A stretch of 43,227 bases of DNA from Nitrospirota bacterium. GTDB taxonomy: Bacteria; Nitrospirota; JACRHJ01. A program made the position numbers and the translations under genes. The notes under the pieces are model-generated. The model did not search any database. It was not told the origin of the DNA and saw nothing but the letters and a program-made list of their open reading frames with translations. Positions 35,316-42,968 of the stretch are shown here, piece by piece (position 1 is the stretch's first letter; each line of letters starts with the position of its first letter). The DNA is taken from positions 1 to 43,227 of the forward strand of contig JAJYJM010000018.1 of assembly GCA_021789495.1 (NCBI GenBank), written 5' to 3'.

Positions 35316-35412
35316 GGAGGTGTTTTTCGAGGGAACTCATCTTGAGCGTAAAATAAAAATTTACGGTTGAGATCCGGTTGCGAATAATGAGCGTCCCGAG
35401 AAAAATTCCTCC
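35316..35412. repeat. Long imperfect inverted repeat with nested hairpin between glyA and dCMP deaminase
   Basis: The 25-base arm at 35316-35340 pairs imperfectly with 35387-35412: GGAGG/CCTCC, TTTTTC/GAAAAA, GGGA/TCCC and CTCAT/ATGAG in register. Inside, CGTAAA (35347-35352) and TTTACG (35360-35365) form a second hairpin. It fills most of the 142-base spacer and has the shape of a miniature element; no second copy was seen in this window. Confidence 0.6.
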
Positions 35413-35439
35413 GAGCCGGAAATTAATTTAAGGTATTTT

Positions 35440-35901
35440 ATGACCCGCCCTACATGGGACGAATACTTCATGGAAATCGCGCACCTGGTGAAGAAGCGCT
35501 CCACGTGCCTGAGACGCCAGGTGGGCGCTGTGCTCTCCAAGGACAAGAACATCCTCGCCACCGGCTATAACGGCCCGCCGTCGGGCACGTCCCACTGCAT
35601 CGACGTCGGGTGCCTGAGGGAGAAGCTCGGCATCCCCTCCGGCGAGCGGCACGAGATATGCCGCGGCCTGCACGCCGAGCAGAACGCCATCATCCAGGCC
35701 GCAAAACACGGCACGGCCATCAAAGACTCCGTCCTCTACTGCACCAACCTCCCGTGCGTCATCTGCTCGAAGATGATAATAAACGCCGGGATAACCAGGA
35801 TAATCTACGACGTGGGCTACCCCGACAAGCTTGGGGCCGAGATGCTCGCCGAGGCGGGTATTGTCGTAGAGCAGTTCCAGGCCAAAAGCCCCGTCCCGTA
35901 G
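35440..35901 (+). CDS. Deoxycytidylate (dCMP) deaminase
   Basis: 153 residues, zinc-dependent cytidine/dCMP deaminase family. Zinc ligands and catalytic Glu are H78 and E80 in LHAEQNAI, and C106 and C109 in [28 protein letters not shown] and [14 protein letters not shown] are typical of the dCMP-specific (ComEB-like) branch. It makes dUMP for thymidylate synthesis, which fits the neighbouring glyA (folate C1 supply) and nrdR (deoxynucleotide control). Confidence 0.93.
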   Translation: MTRPTWDEYFMEIAHLVKKRSTCLRRQVGAVLSKDKNILATGYNGPPSGTSHCIDVGCLREKLGIPSGERHEICRGLHAEQNAIIQAAKHGTAIKDSVLYCTNLPCVICSKMIINAGITRIIYDVGYPDKLGAEMLAEAGIVVEQFQAKSPVP

Positions 35902-35933
35902 GGCCGCCGCCCTGGCCTCCGGTTTAAAAACCC

Positions 35934-35962
35934 TTGACAAACACCGTTATAATCTGCATAAT
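35934..35962 (+). promoter_or_regulatory. Predicted sigma70-type promoter of nrdR
   Basis: TTGACA (35934-35939), 17 bases, CATAAT (35957-35962). The dispersed repeat at 35987-36024 lies between this promoter and the nrdR start. Confidence 0.65.
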
Positions 35963-35986
35963 CTTTAGGTTTTTTCTCTATTTTTC

Positions 35987-36024
35987 CCCTCGCCCTTTCA
36001 TGGGAGAGGGGCTGGGGGTGAGGG
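35987..36024. repeat. Dispersed palindromic repeat, CCCTCTCCC family (copy 2), upstream of nrdR
   Basis: CCCCTCGCCCTTTCATGGGA then GAGGGGCTGGGGGTGAGGG. Its last bases (GGTGAGGG) sit six bases before the nrdR ATG and are the only Shine-Dalgarno-like sequence there. Confidence 0.8.
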
Positions 36025-36030
36025 TTCCGT

Positions 36031-36507
36031 ATGAAATGCCCTTTCTGCGGCCACATCGAAGACAAGGTTGTTGACTCCCGGCTCTCCACGGACGGCGAGG
36101 CCATACGCCGCAGGCGCGAGTGCGAGAAGTGCGGCAAGCGCTTCACAAGCTACGAGCGCGTCGAAGAGATCATGCCGGTGGTCGTGAAGAAGGACGGCAG
36201 GCGTGAGCCTTACGACCGCCAGAAGATACTCGGCGGCCTCAAGAAAGCCTGCGAGAAGCGGCCAATCTCCACCCTCGCGCTCGAAGCCACGGTGGACGAG
36301 ATAGAGAAAAAGCTCCTCGAAGGCGCGCAGAAGGAAGTCCAGGCGAGCCAGATAGGCGAGGAGATAATGAAGCGTCTCCAGGAACTGGACAAGGTGGCGT
36401 ACGTGCGTTTCGCCTCGGTATACAGGGATTTCAAGGACATAAACGAGTTCGTGAAGGAGCTTGCCGACCTCCTCGGCACGGAGAAAAAGAGGGGAAAAAC
36501 CGCCTGA
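36031..36507 (+). CDS. nrdR: Transcriptional repressor NrdR
   Basis: 158 residues. The N-terminal zinc ribbon ([17 protein letters not shown] ... [13 protein letters not shown]) is followed by the ATP-cone domain ([20 protein letters not shown], then [20 protein letters not shown]). NrdR senses ATP/dATP and represses ribonucleotide reductase genes. The ribosome binding site is supplied by a dispersed repeat and the stop codon lies in another one. In Geobacter-like genomes rib genes often follow; here rnfC does. Confidence 0.95.
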   Translation: MKCPFCGHIEDKVVDSRLSTDGEAIRRRRECEKCGKRFTSYERVEEIMPVVVKKDGRREPYDRQKILGGLKKACEKRPISTLALEATVDEIEKKLLEGAQKEVQASQIGEEIMKRLQELDKVAYVRFASVYRDFKDINEFVKELADLLGTEKKRGKTA

Positions 36508-36588
36508 CGAATCAGGCAGCTACAATGGCGGGCATATTTGTAGCTGCCCCATTTATGGGGCGCTTTTAAAAGTAGGGCGCGACGCCCT
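36502..36588. repeat. Compound palindromic repeat between nrdR and rnfC
   Basis: GCCTGA/TCAGGC (36502-36517) overlaps the nrdR stop codon. GGCAGCTACA (36515-36524) and TGTAGCTGCC (36539-36548) are complements. GCCCCATTTATGGGGC (36546-36561) and AGGGCGCGACGCCCT (36574-36588) are further hairpins. No Shine-Dalgarno is left before the rnfC ATG at 36599. Confidence 0.8.
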
Positions 36589-36598
36589 TTAATAAACC

Positions 36599-37999
36599 AT
36601 GCGTATTACAAGCTTTAAAGGCGGGGTTCATCCCCCCGACAACAAAAAGGCGACGGCGTCTCTGCCGATTGTGGACGCAGCTCTCCCGGAGCGCGTGGTA
36701 ATCCCCATGTCCATGCATATAGGCGCGCCCGCGAAGCCGATTGTGGGGGTGGGCGACCTCGTGAAGAAAGGCCGGAAGATAGGCGAGGCGCAAGGGGCCG
36801 TCTCGGTTCCCGTCCACGCCTCCATATCCGGCAAGGTAATGGCCGTCGGGAATTTCCCGTCGCCGATGGGAGTTGACGCCCAGGCAGTGGTTATAGAGTC
36901 GGACGGCAAGGACGAATGGGCGGACGACATAAGCGGACATGACGACTACCTCTCGCTCAATCCGGACGTCCTGCGCAATATCATAAAAGAGGCCGGCATT
37001 GTCGGCATGGGCGGCGCGACGTTCCCCTCGCATGTCAAGCTCTCCCCGCCCAAGGAAAAGAAGATAAGGTACGCCATATTGAACGGCGCGGAGTGCGAGC
37101 CGTATCTCACGGCGGACGCCCGCCTGATGGAAGAGAATCCGGGCGATATAATCGAGGGCCTGAAGATTATAATGACCATCCTCAGGGTTACGGACGGTTT
37201 TGTCGGCATAGAGGACAACAAAAAGGCCGCCATAAAGGCCATGTCCGCAGAGGCGGGCAAGGTGGCCTGCGAGCTTATGGTGGAGACGTATTACGAGCGG
37301 GACGGCATACAGTACGAGGTGCCGAAGGGATGCAAAATGGGGGTGAAGGTCATCCCGCTCCCGGTGAAATACCCGCAAGGGTCGGAAAAGCAGCTTATAA
37401 AGGCGGTAACGGGCCTTGAGGTGCCGCCGGGACACCTGCCGATGGACGTCGGCGCTGTCGTCCAGAATGTTGCGACAGCCGCGGCGATATACCAGGCGGT
37501 GCGTTTCGGCAGGCCGCTCATCGAGCGCGTCCTGACCGTTACCGGGCCGGGGATAAACGAACCGAAGAACCTGCGCGTCCGTATCGGGACGCTCTTCGAG
37601 GACGTTATCTCCCAGTGCGGCGGGATAAACAAAAAGGCCGCGAAGGTCGTCATGGGCGGGCCTATGATGGGAATAGCCCAGGCGGACTTCGGCGTTCCGG
37701 TTATAAAGGGCACGTCCGGGATTGTCGCTCTCTCGGAAAAAGAAGCTGTCAACGTCATGGACTTCGGCCCCTGCATACGCTGCGGGCGGTGCATAGACGT
37801 CTGCCCGATGGGCTTAAATCCAAGCGTGCTGGGCCGGCTTATCGAGAAGGGGCGCTTCGAGGAGGCGAAGGAATACGGACTTCTCGACTGCTTCGAGTGC
37901 GGCTCGTGCTCGTTCGTCTGCCCGTCCGGAAGGCCGATGGTCCAGTTCACAAAATGGGCCAAGAGGGAACTGGCAAGAAAAAAGGCGAAGGCGTCGTAA
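36599..37999 (+). CDS. rnfC: Electron transport complex subunit RnfC
   Basis: 466 residues. The N-terminus has the RnfC barrel region (FKGGVHPPDNKKATASLPI); the NADH/FMN domain has KEAGIVGMGGATFPSHVKLS and ILNGAECEPYLTADARLM; two 4Fe-4S sites follow, CIRCGRCIDVCP and CFECGSCSFVCP. RnfC is the peripheral NADH-binding subunit of the ferredoxin:NAD oxidoreductase. It is the first gene of rnfCDGEAB. The ATG follows a repeat and has no clear ribosome binding site. Confidence 0.95.
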   Translation: MRITSFKGGVHPPDNKKATASLPIVDAALPERVVIPMSMHIGAPAKPIVGVGDLVKKGRKIGEAQGAVSVPVHASISGKVMAVGNFPSPMGVDAQAVVIESDGKDEWADDISGHDDYLSLNPDVLRNIIKEAGIVGMGGATFPSHVKLSPPKEKKIRYAILNGAECEPYLTADARLMEENPGDIIEGLKIIMTILRVTDGFVGIEDNKKAAIKAMSAEAGKVACELMVETYYERDGIQYEVPKGCKMGVKVIPLPVKYPQGSEKQLIKAVTGLEVPPGHLPMDVGAVVQNVATAAAIYQAVRFGRPLIERVLTVTGPGINEPKNLRVRIGTLFEDVISQCGGINKKAAKVVMGGPMMGIAQADFGVPVIKGTSGIVALSEKEAVNVMDFGPCIRCGRCIDVCPMGLNPSVLGRLIEKGRFEEAKEYGLLDCFECGSCSFVCPSGRPMVQFTKWAKRELARKKAKAS

Positions 38000-38018
38000 G
38001 CGGAATGTAGCAGCAAGA

Positions 38019-38156
38019 TGTCATTCTGAGCGTAGCGAAGAATCCGCTTTCTTTGTTCGTCATTCCCGCCCCGGCTTTATACATACCGGGGCAGGCTCCG
38101 GCGGGAATCCAGGAATTTTTAAAGTTGCTGGGCCCCCGTTTTCACGGGGGTGACGG
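38019..38156. repeat. Dispersed repeats between rnfC and rnfD
   Basis: A TCATTCTGAGCG-family block (38019-38044) is followed by a GTCATTCCCG-family pair (38059-38156) ending CCCCCGTTTTCACGGGGGTG. The 189-base spacer contains no gene. The rnfD start lies in AT-rich sequence (TATTATAACTTAAAATG) without a Shine-Dalgarno. Confidence 0.8.
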
Positions 38157-38188
38157 TTTAACGAACTACCGCTCTATTATAACTTAAA

Positions 38189-39193
38189 ATGGACACCGAA
38201 AAAAATCCTCAAGTGGAGGCAAGGGTTTTTCGCGCCTCGGTAGGCCCGCATATCAGCTCGGGCGAGAGTGTGCCGCATATAATGTGGACGGTCTCGGCGG
38301 CCCTGCTGCCTGCGGCGGGGCTTTCGATTTATTACTTCGGCCTCCCCGCGCTTTCAGTCCTCGTCCTCTCTATCGTCTCGGCGATTGTCTTCGAGGCGCT
38401 CGCACAGAAACTCGCCGGGGCGAAGATTACCATAAGCGACGGCAGCGCAATCCTCACCGGCCTTCTCCTTGGGATGAACCTGCCCGCATCGGTGCCGTTT
38501 TATCTTCCGGTAATAGGCTCCGCGGTCGCCGTAATAATTACGAAACAGCTCTTCGGCGGCCTGGGCTACAATATTTTCAATCCCGCCCTCATTGGCCGCG
38601 CGTTCCTCATGGCCTCGTTTCCGAGGTTTATGACGACATGGCCTCTCCCGCAGGGCTCGCTTTCGCTTGCAAGACCCGACGCCGTTACCGGCGCCACGCC
38701 CCTGGGTATCCTCAAGGAAGAGGGCTACCGGAAGCTTTTATCCCATTTCGCAAGCCGGCACGACATGTATGTCCAGCTCCTGCTCGGACACAGAGGCGGC
38801 GCGATGGGCGAGACGGGCATTGTAGCGCTTCTCTTCGGCGCGGCATACCTGCTCTACAAGGGCTATATCACCTGGCACATACCCGTAACTTTCATTGCGA
38901 CCGTCGCCGTCCTGACCGCCGTCTTCGGGGGAGACCCGTGGCTTGCCATGCTCTCCGGCGGGCTTGTGCTCGGCGCGTTTTTCATGGCGACGGACTACGT
39001 TACCGTCCCGCAGCTGAAGCGCGCGCAGGTGGCCTTCGGCCTGGGCTGCGGCATAATCACGGCGCTTATAAGGCTTGAGGGCGGTTATCCCGAAGGCGTC
39101 TGCTACGCGATACTCCTTATGAACTGCTTCACCCCGCTCCTCGACAGGGCGTTCAAGGCGAAGAAGTTCGGAGAGGCATCGGCGAAGGCATGA
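38189..39193 (+). CDS. rnfD: Electron transport complex subunit RnfD
   Basis: 334 residues, nine to ten membrane helices. The covalent FMN site is in DAVTGATPLG (T170 as the flavinylated Thr). FGGLGYNIFNPALIGRAFLM and VCYAILLMNCFTPLLDR are family segments. It forms the membrane ion-pumping core with RnfE, A and G. The stop overlaps rnfG by four bases. Confidence 0.95.
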   Translation: MDTEKNPQVEARVFRASVGPHISSGESVPHIMWTVSAALLPAAGLSIYYFGLPALSVLVLSIVSAIVFEALAQKLAGAKITISDGSAILTGLLLGMNLPASVPFYLPVIGSAVAVIITKQLFGGLGYNIFNPALIGRAFLMASFPRFMTTWPLPQGSLSLARPDAVTGATPLGILKEEGYRKLLSHFASRHDMYVQLLLGHRGGAMGETGIVALLFGAAYLLYKGYITWHIPVTFIATVAVLTAVFGGDPWLAMLSGGLVLGAFFMATDYVTVPQLKRAQVAFGLGCGIITALIRLEGGYPEGVCYAILLMNCFTPLLDRAFKAKKFGEASAKA

Positions 39194-39762
39194 ACTCCAA
39201 GGACATCATAAAAATAACCCTGAACTTAGTCGCCATCTGCGCCGTGGCGGGCGTTATACTCTCCGTCGTCTGGGCTGTTACGAATCCCGTCAGGCTTGAG
39301 AAAAAGGCGGAGGAACTCCGGGCGGCGCAGAAGGCGCTCGTTCCCCAGGCGCAGAACATAACCGAGGCATTGAAGTTCGTCTCCGCCGGCGGCAAGGAAG
39401 GGGTTATCTACAAGGCGACCGCAGACGGGAAAACCGTGGGATACATTATTAAGGCGTACGCCAAGGGCTACTCAAGCTTCATCGAGATGCTCGTCGCCGT
39501 GGACATCGACTACAGGATCATCGGAATACAGATACTCTCGGAGCAGGAGACGCCGGGACTGGGCGCCGAGATGGAGAAGAAGTGGTTCAAGGACCAGTTC
39601 AGAGGCAAGACGGAAGACCACCTGATTGTGATGAAGGGCGAGACGAAGACGGACATCCAGGCCATCTCCGGCGCGACGATTTCGTCCCGCGCGGTAACGA
39701 ACGGTGTGAAGGCCGCGGTGGACGCGCTCCGGGCGGAAAGGGCGAAGGACAGGGCGCTGTAG
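39190..39762 (+). CDS. rnfG: Electron transport complex subunit RnfG
   Basis: 190 residues. One N-terminal membrane helix (ITLNLVAICAVAGVILSVVW), then the periplasmic FMN-binding domain with IQILSEQETPGLGAEMEKKW and the flavinylation motif SGATISSRAVTNGV (T163). It passes electrons between covalent flavins across the membrane. The stop codon is followed directly by a 20-base palindrome. Confidence 0.95.
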   Translation: MNSKDIIKITLNLVAICAVAGVILSVVWAVTNPVRLEKKAEELRAAQKALVPQAQNITEALKFVSAGGKEGVIYKATADGKTVGYIIKAYAKGYSSFIEMLVAVDIDYRIIGIQILSEQETPGLGAEMEKKWFKDQFRGKTEDHLIVMKGETKTDIQAISGATISSRAVTNGVKAAVDALRAERAKDRAL

Positions 39763-39829
39763 GGGCGCGATTAATCGCGCCCGGCACTCGCTCGTCATTC
39801 CCGTGAAAACGGGAATCCAGGGACTTTGA
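39763..39829. repeat. Palindrome plus dispersed repeat between rnfG and rnfE
   Basis: GGGCGCGATTAATCGCGCCC (39763-39782) is a perfect 20-base palindrome beginning right after the rnfG stop. A GTCATTCCCG-family unit follows at 39793-39829. Confidence 0.85.
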
Positions 39830-39845
39830 AACAGGAAGTGAAAAC

Positions 39846-40475
39846 ATGGCGGCATCCTACAAAAAATTAATCTTAAACGGCATATTCTCGGAGAACCCGG
39901 TCTTCCGGCTCGCGCTCTCGCTATGCCCCGCCGTGGCCGTAACGACCTCCGTAAGGAACGGATTCCTGATGGGAGTGGCCGTTCTGTGCGTAATGACGAT
40001 GGTGAACATCACCGTCAGCATACTTCGGAACCTCATCAACCCGAAGGTGCGCATCCCCGCGTATATATTGATAATAGCGACCTACGTGAGCATTACGGAA
40101 ATGATGATGAGGGCATATTCCCGCACGGCCTACAAGCAGATGGGGCTCTACATCCAGCTTATCGTCGTCTTTGCGATAATCATCTCCCGCGCGGAGCTTT
40201 TCGCAAGCAGGAACAAGGTCCTGCCGTCGGCGGCGGACGGCTTCGGCATGGGGCTTGGCTTCCTGGGCGCGCTCGTGCTTGTCGGCGCGGTCAGGGAATT
40301 AATCGGCAAGGGGAGCATCGCGGGTTTTCACATTACCGCATCGAGTCCCCTGCTCATCATGGTCCTGCCGACCGGCGGCTTCTTCGTCATAGGGCTTCTG
40401 ATGGGGCTTTTCAACTGGATTGACCAGAGGTATTACGGCGGCAGGCCGGGCGGCGGGGGCGGGGGACATCACTGA
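39846..40475 (+). CDS. rnfE: Electron transport complex subunit RnfE
   Basis: 209 residues, six membrane helices. Typical segments are NGIFSENPVFRLALSLCPAV, VTTSVRNGFLMGVAV and LGFLGALVLVGAVRELIGKG. It pairs with RnfA in an inverted two-subunit core that holds a membrane iron-sulfur site. It overlaps rnfA by one base (TGATG). Confidence 0.95.
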   Translation: MAASYKKLILNGIFSENPVFRLALSLCPAVAVTTSVRNGFLMGVAVLCVMTMVNITVSILRNLINPKVRIPAYILIIATYVSITEMMMRAYSRTAYKQMGLYIQLIVVFAIIISRAELFASRNKVLPSAADGFGMGLGFLGALVLVGAVRELIGKGSIAGFHITASSPLLIMVLPTGGFFVIGLLMGLFNWIDQRYYGGRPGGGGGGHH

Positions 40476-41059
40476 TGTTCAAGGACCTTTTCACGATATT
40501 CATAGCGTCGGCAATCATAAACAACTTCGTGTTCACGCGCTACCTGGGGCTTTGCATATTCTTCGGCGTGTCGAAGAAGATGGAGACCGCCCTGGGCATG
40601 AGCATGACCTTCACCGCCGTAATGGTCATCTCCGCCGCGCTCTCATGGCTCGTATACAACCTCGTGATGCTCCCGCTGCACATAGAGTTCCTGAAGATTG
40701 TCCTGTTCATCGGCATCGTCGCGGGGTTTGTGCAGTTCGCCGACACGCTCCTTAAAAAGCTGAACCCGACGCTGTACTACAAACTCGGCATATACCTTGT
40801 GCTTATTACCACGAACTGCATAATCCTGGCCGTGCCGTTACTCAACACGGACAATAACTACAATTTTCTGCAGAGTATTACGCTGGGCCTGGGTTCCGGA
40901 GCCGGGTTCTCCCTGGCGCTCATAATCATGGCGAGCATAAGAGAGCGCCTGGAGCTTGCGAACATCCCGAAGCCCTTCCAGGGCATGCCGATTGCGTTTA
41001 TCGTCACCGGTCTTATCGCGCTGGCGTTCCTCGGATTTTCCGGTATGATAACCATATAG
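40475..41059 (+). CDS. rnfA: Electron transport complex subunit RnfA
   Basis: 194 residues, six membrane helices. Segments typical of RnfA are IIAS-like INNFVFTRYLGLCIFFGVSK, TNCIILAVPLLNTDNNYNFL and IRERLELANIPKPFQGMPIA. It starts on the last base of the rnfE stop. A repeat separates it from rnfB. Confidence 0.95.
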   Translation: MFKDLFTIFIASAIINNFVFTRYLGLCIFFGVSKKMETALGMSMTFTAVMVISAALSWLVYNLVMLPLHIEFLKIVLFIGIVAGFVQFADTLLKKLNPTLYYKLGIYLVLITTNCIILAVPLLNTDNNYNFLQSITLGLGSGAGFSLALIIMASIRERLELANIPKPFQGMPIAFIVTGLIALAFLGFSGMITI

Positions 41060-41105
41060 TTAGTAGAAATTATCATTAAAGAATGTTAAAATATATCGAT
41101 GCCCT

Positions 41106-41144
41106 ACCCTCTCCCTTCGATGGGAGAGGGCGGGGGAGAGGGTG
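41106..41144. repeat. Dispersed palindromic repeat, CCCTCTCCC family (copy 3), upstream of rnfB
   Basis: CCCTCTCCCTTCGATGGGAG followed by AGGGCGGGGGAGAGGGTGA. The final GAGAGGGTG lies about eight bases before the rnfB TTG start and is its only Shine-Dalgarno-like sequence. Confidence 0.8.
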
Positions 41145-41152
41145 AATAAAAA

Positions 41153-42052
41153 TTGCAGGAAGCCATCCAGCCTAATCTGATTAGCATCGTCCTTAAAAGC
41201 CTCGCCTTCATGGGCGGCATAGGCGCGGTATTCGGCCTGGGCCTGGCCTATGCGGCCAAGAAATTCGCCGTGAAGACGGACCCGAAGGTGCAGGCCGTGC
41301 GCGACGCACTTCCGGGGGCGAACTGCGGCGCGTGCGGGTTCGCAGGGTGCCAGGGCTATGCCGAGGCCGTCGTGGGAGATGCGAACCTCTCTCCCGGGCT
41401 TTGCGCGCCCGGAAAGGCCGACGTCGCCGCACTCGTGGCGAAGATTACCGGCAAGCTCGCGCCGGAGGTCATCCCTATGGTTGCTACGGCGTTCTGCCGT
41501 GGCGACGAATGCAAGGCGTCCAGGCGCTTCAAATACGAGGGCGTGAAGGACTGCCGGGCGGCGATACTCGTCGCCGGAGGGGACAAGACCTGCGTTTACG
41601 GATGCCTCGGCTACGGCACCTGCGGGAAGGCCTGCCCGTTCGGGGCCATAACGATGAGCCGGGAAAACCTGCCCATAGTAGACCGCGAAAAATGCACCGC
41701 CTGCGGCGTATGCGTGGCGGCCTGCCCGAAGGGCATAATCCACCTCACGCCCGCACCCAGGAAGGTCCACATACTTTGCAGCTCGCACGACAAAGGCCCG
41801 GCGGTAAAGAAAGCCTGCGAGATCGGCTGCATCGGCTGCGGACTGTGCGCGAAGGGCTGCCCCGAGGGCGCGATTTCCATGGACGACAACCTCGCCGTCA
41901 TGGACTACGCCAGATGCACGCACTGCGAGACGTGCGTGCTTCTCTGCCCGCAGAGGACGATCAAGGACATGCTCGACCCCGCGAAGGAACAGGCCGAACG
42001 CATAAAGCTCCCCAAGAAGGAGCCGCAGGCAAAGGCCGCCGGCGGGAAGTAA
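41153..42052 (+). CDS. rnfB: Electron transport complex subunit RnfB
   Basis: 299 residues. One membrane helix, then the N-terminal 4Fe-4S domain (NCGACGFAGCQGYAEAVVGD, then GLCAPG) and four further Cys clusters: CLGYGTCGKACP, CTACGVCVAACP, CIGCGLCAKGCP and CTHCETCVLLCP. This long multi-ferredoxin form is like those of clostridial Rnf. It takes electrons from reduced ferredoxin. The start codon is TTG; no in-frame ATG exists before the membrane helix is complete. Last gene of the operon. Confidence 0.94.
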   Translation: MQEAIQPNLISIVLKSLAFMGGIGAVFGLGLAYAAKKFAVKTDPKVQAVRDALPGANCGACGFAGCQGYAEAVVGDANLSPGLCAPGKADVAALVAKITGKLAPEVIPMVATAFCRGDECKASRRFKYEGVKDCRAAILVAGGDKTCVYGCLGYGTCGKACPFGAITMSRENLPIVDREKCTACGVCVAACPKGIIHLTPAPRKVHILCSSHDKGPAVKKACEIGCIGCGLCAKGCPEGAISMDDNLAVMDYARCTHCETCVLLCPQRTIKDMLDPAKEQAERIKLPKKEPQAKAAGGK

Positions 42053-42076
42053 ACCGGCCAAACCATTCCAGCCGGT
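42053..42076 (+). terminator. Hairpin after rnfB, possible 3' end
   Basis: ACCGGC (42053-42058) and GCCGGT (42071-42076) begin right after the stop codon. No U-tract follows, so termination is doubtful. Confidence 0.3.
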
Positions 42077-42155
42077 ATTAATGGCGGGAACGTCGAATCA
42101 GGTATGGAAGTTCGGGGGAATTGGGCAAGGGCATTTGAAAGGACAAACGGAAGGA

Positions 42156-42539
42156 TTATTTACTTTTATCCTTATGGCCGATTAAATAAACACCTGCTAA
42201 GCCAGTTATTGCAATGCTCGCTATTGTAGCTCCGGCCCAGGGTTGTCCATGCAATGCCATGTAACCGCCTACAGCAATAGCTGCGAGGCCAATCAGGAAC
42301 GCAAAAACTTGTCCGAATATGCGCTCAATAAATATGAAGGTATTTACACGTGTACTCTCGCTACGCCTATGTTCTCCTTCTGCTTGGGTTTGTTTTATAA
42401 CCCAGTCGACAATATCGGGCCTGAATTGATGAAGCCGCTCAAGATGAGCGATGGGGATGATTGGACTATCCGTTTCATTCAGTTGAATGCTTTGGTCGCC
42501 GTCCTTGTTTTTGTTTGCCGTAATCGACTTATTTGACAT
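42156..42539 (-). CDS. DUF2335-like small membrane protein
   Basis: 127 residues. A soluble N-terminal half with HLERLHQFRPDIVDWVIKQT and AEGEHRRSEST, the pattern of DUF2335, is followed by two membrane helices (VFAFLIGLAAIAVGGYMALH and TIASIAITGLAGVYLIGH). Function is unknown. It overlaps the small upstream ORF by 11 bases, so the two are probably co-translated. Base composition is clearly more AT-rich than rnf and nuo, which suggests horizontal transfer. Confidence 0.7.
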   Translation of the reverse strand: MSNKSITANKNKDGDQSIQLNETDSPIIPIAHLERLHQFRPDIVDWVIKQTQAEGEHRRSESTRVNTFIFIERIFGQVFAFLIGLAAIAVGGYMALHGQPWAGATIASIAITGLAGVYLIGHKDKSK

Positions 42540-42705
42540 ATTTCTTGGTGTTGTTTCTTAAATCTTTCGCAACATAACCAGCGTCGCGTCTGAGGGCGGA
42601 AGCGTCCTTTTTGAATCCCGACCTTGTAGGACGCTGATAATCATCTGGAGGCGACAAAACAAAAATCTGACTAGCCCCTGCAATTGCATTCTTTAGATGT
42701 TTCAT
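42529..42705 (-). CDS. Small partner protein of the DUF2335-like gene
   Basis: 58 residues: MKHLKNAIAGASQIFVLSPP, then DDYQRP, and a charged C-terminal half (ALRRDAGYVAKDLRNNTKKY). An AGGGA lies about five bases before ATG 42705; the frame continues upstream without a better start. From memory, small proteins with this MK.L..A..G.....SP.DY pattern accompany DUF2335 genes, so I treat it as real; a database check is needed. Confidence 0.55.
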   Translation of the reverse strand: MKHLKNAIAGASQIFVLSPPDDYQRPTRSGFKKDASALRRDAGYVAKDLRNNTKKYVK

Positions 42706-42733
42706 TATTCCCTTTCTTCTTTTATGCGTAGTT

Positions 42734-42761
42734 TTTATCATATGTAAACCGTCATTGTCAA
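42734..42761 (-). promoter_or_regulatory. Possible promoter of the DUF2335 cassette
   Basis: On the minus strand TTGACA (42756-42761), 16 bases, GATAAA (42734-42739). The -10 matches only partly. Confidence 0.4.
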
Positions 42762-42894
42762 ACAAATTAAAAAATGCCAAGATATAAACCTTAAATAAAT
42801 TATACCATTTTTTGAGTTGTAATAAGGTTATCCCAAACCGGGCACGCCTTCACTATATGCCGGTTTTGTACGGCGGCCCACCCATCCTAATCAG

Positions 42895-42923
42895 TTGATT
42901 TTTTGCCGAAGGCGGGTTATTAT
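42895..42923 (+). promoter_or_regulatory. Predicted promoter of the PIN-PhoH gene
   Basis: TTGATT (42895-42900), 17 bases, TATTAT (42918-42923), about 45 bases before the TTG start codon. Confidence 0.6.
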
Positions 42924-42968
42924 AAGCTGCAATTTGATTTTTAGTGTTTCCCACCGAGGAGGCCGCTT

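Noticed and set aside
42243-42536. Plus-strand frame of 97 codons opposite the DUF2335 gene
   Set aside because: It is antisense to a protein with clear membrane helices and family pattern, and lacks a ribosome binding site.
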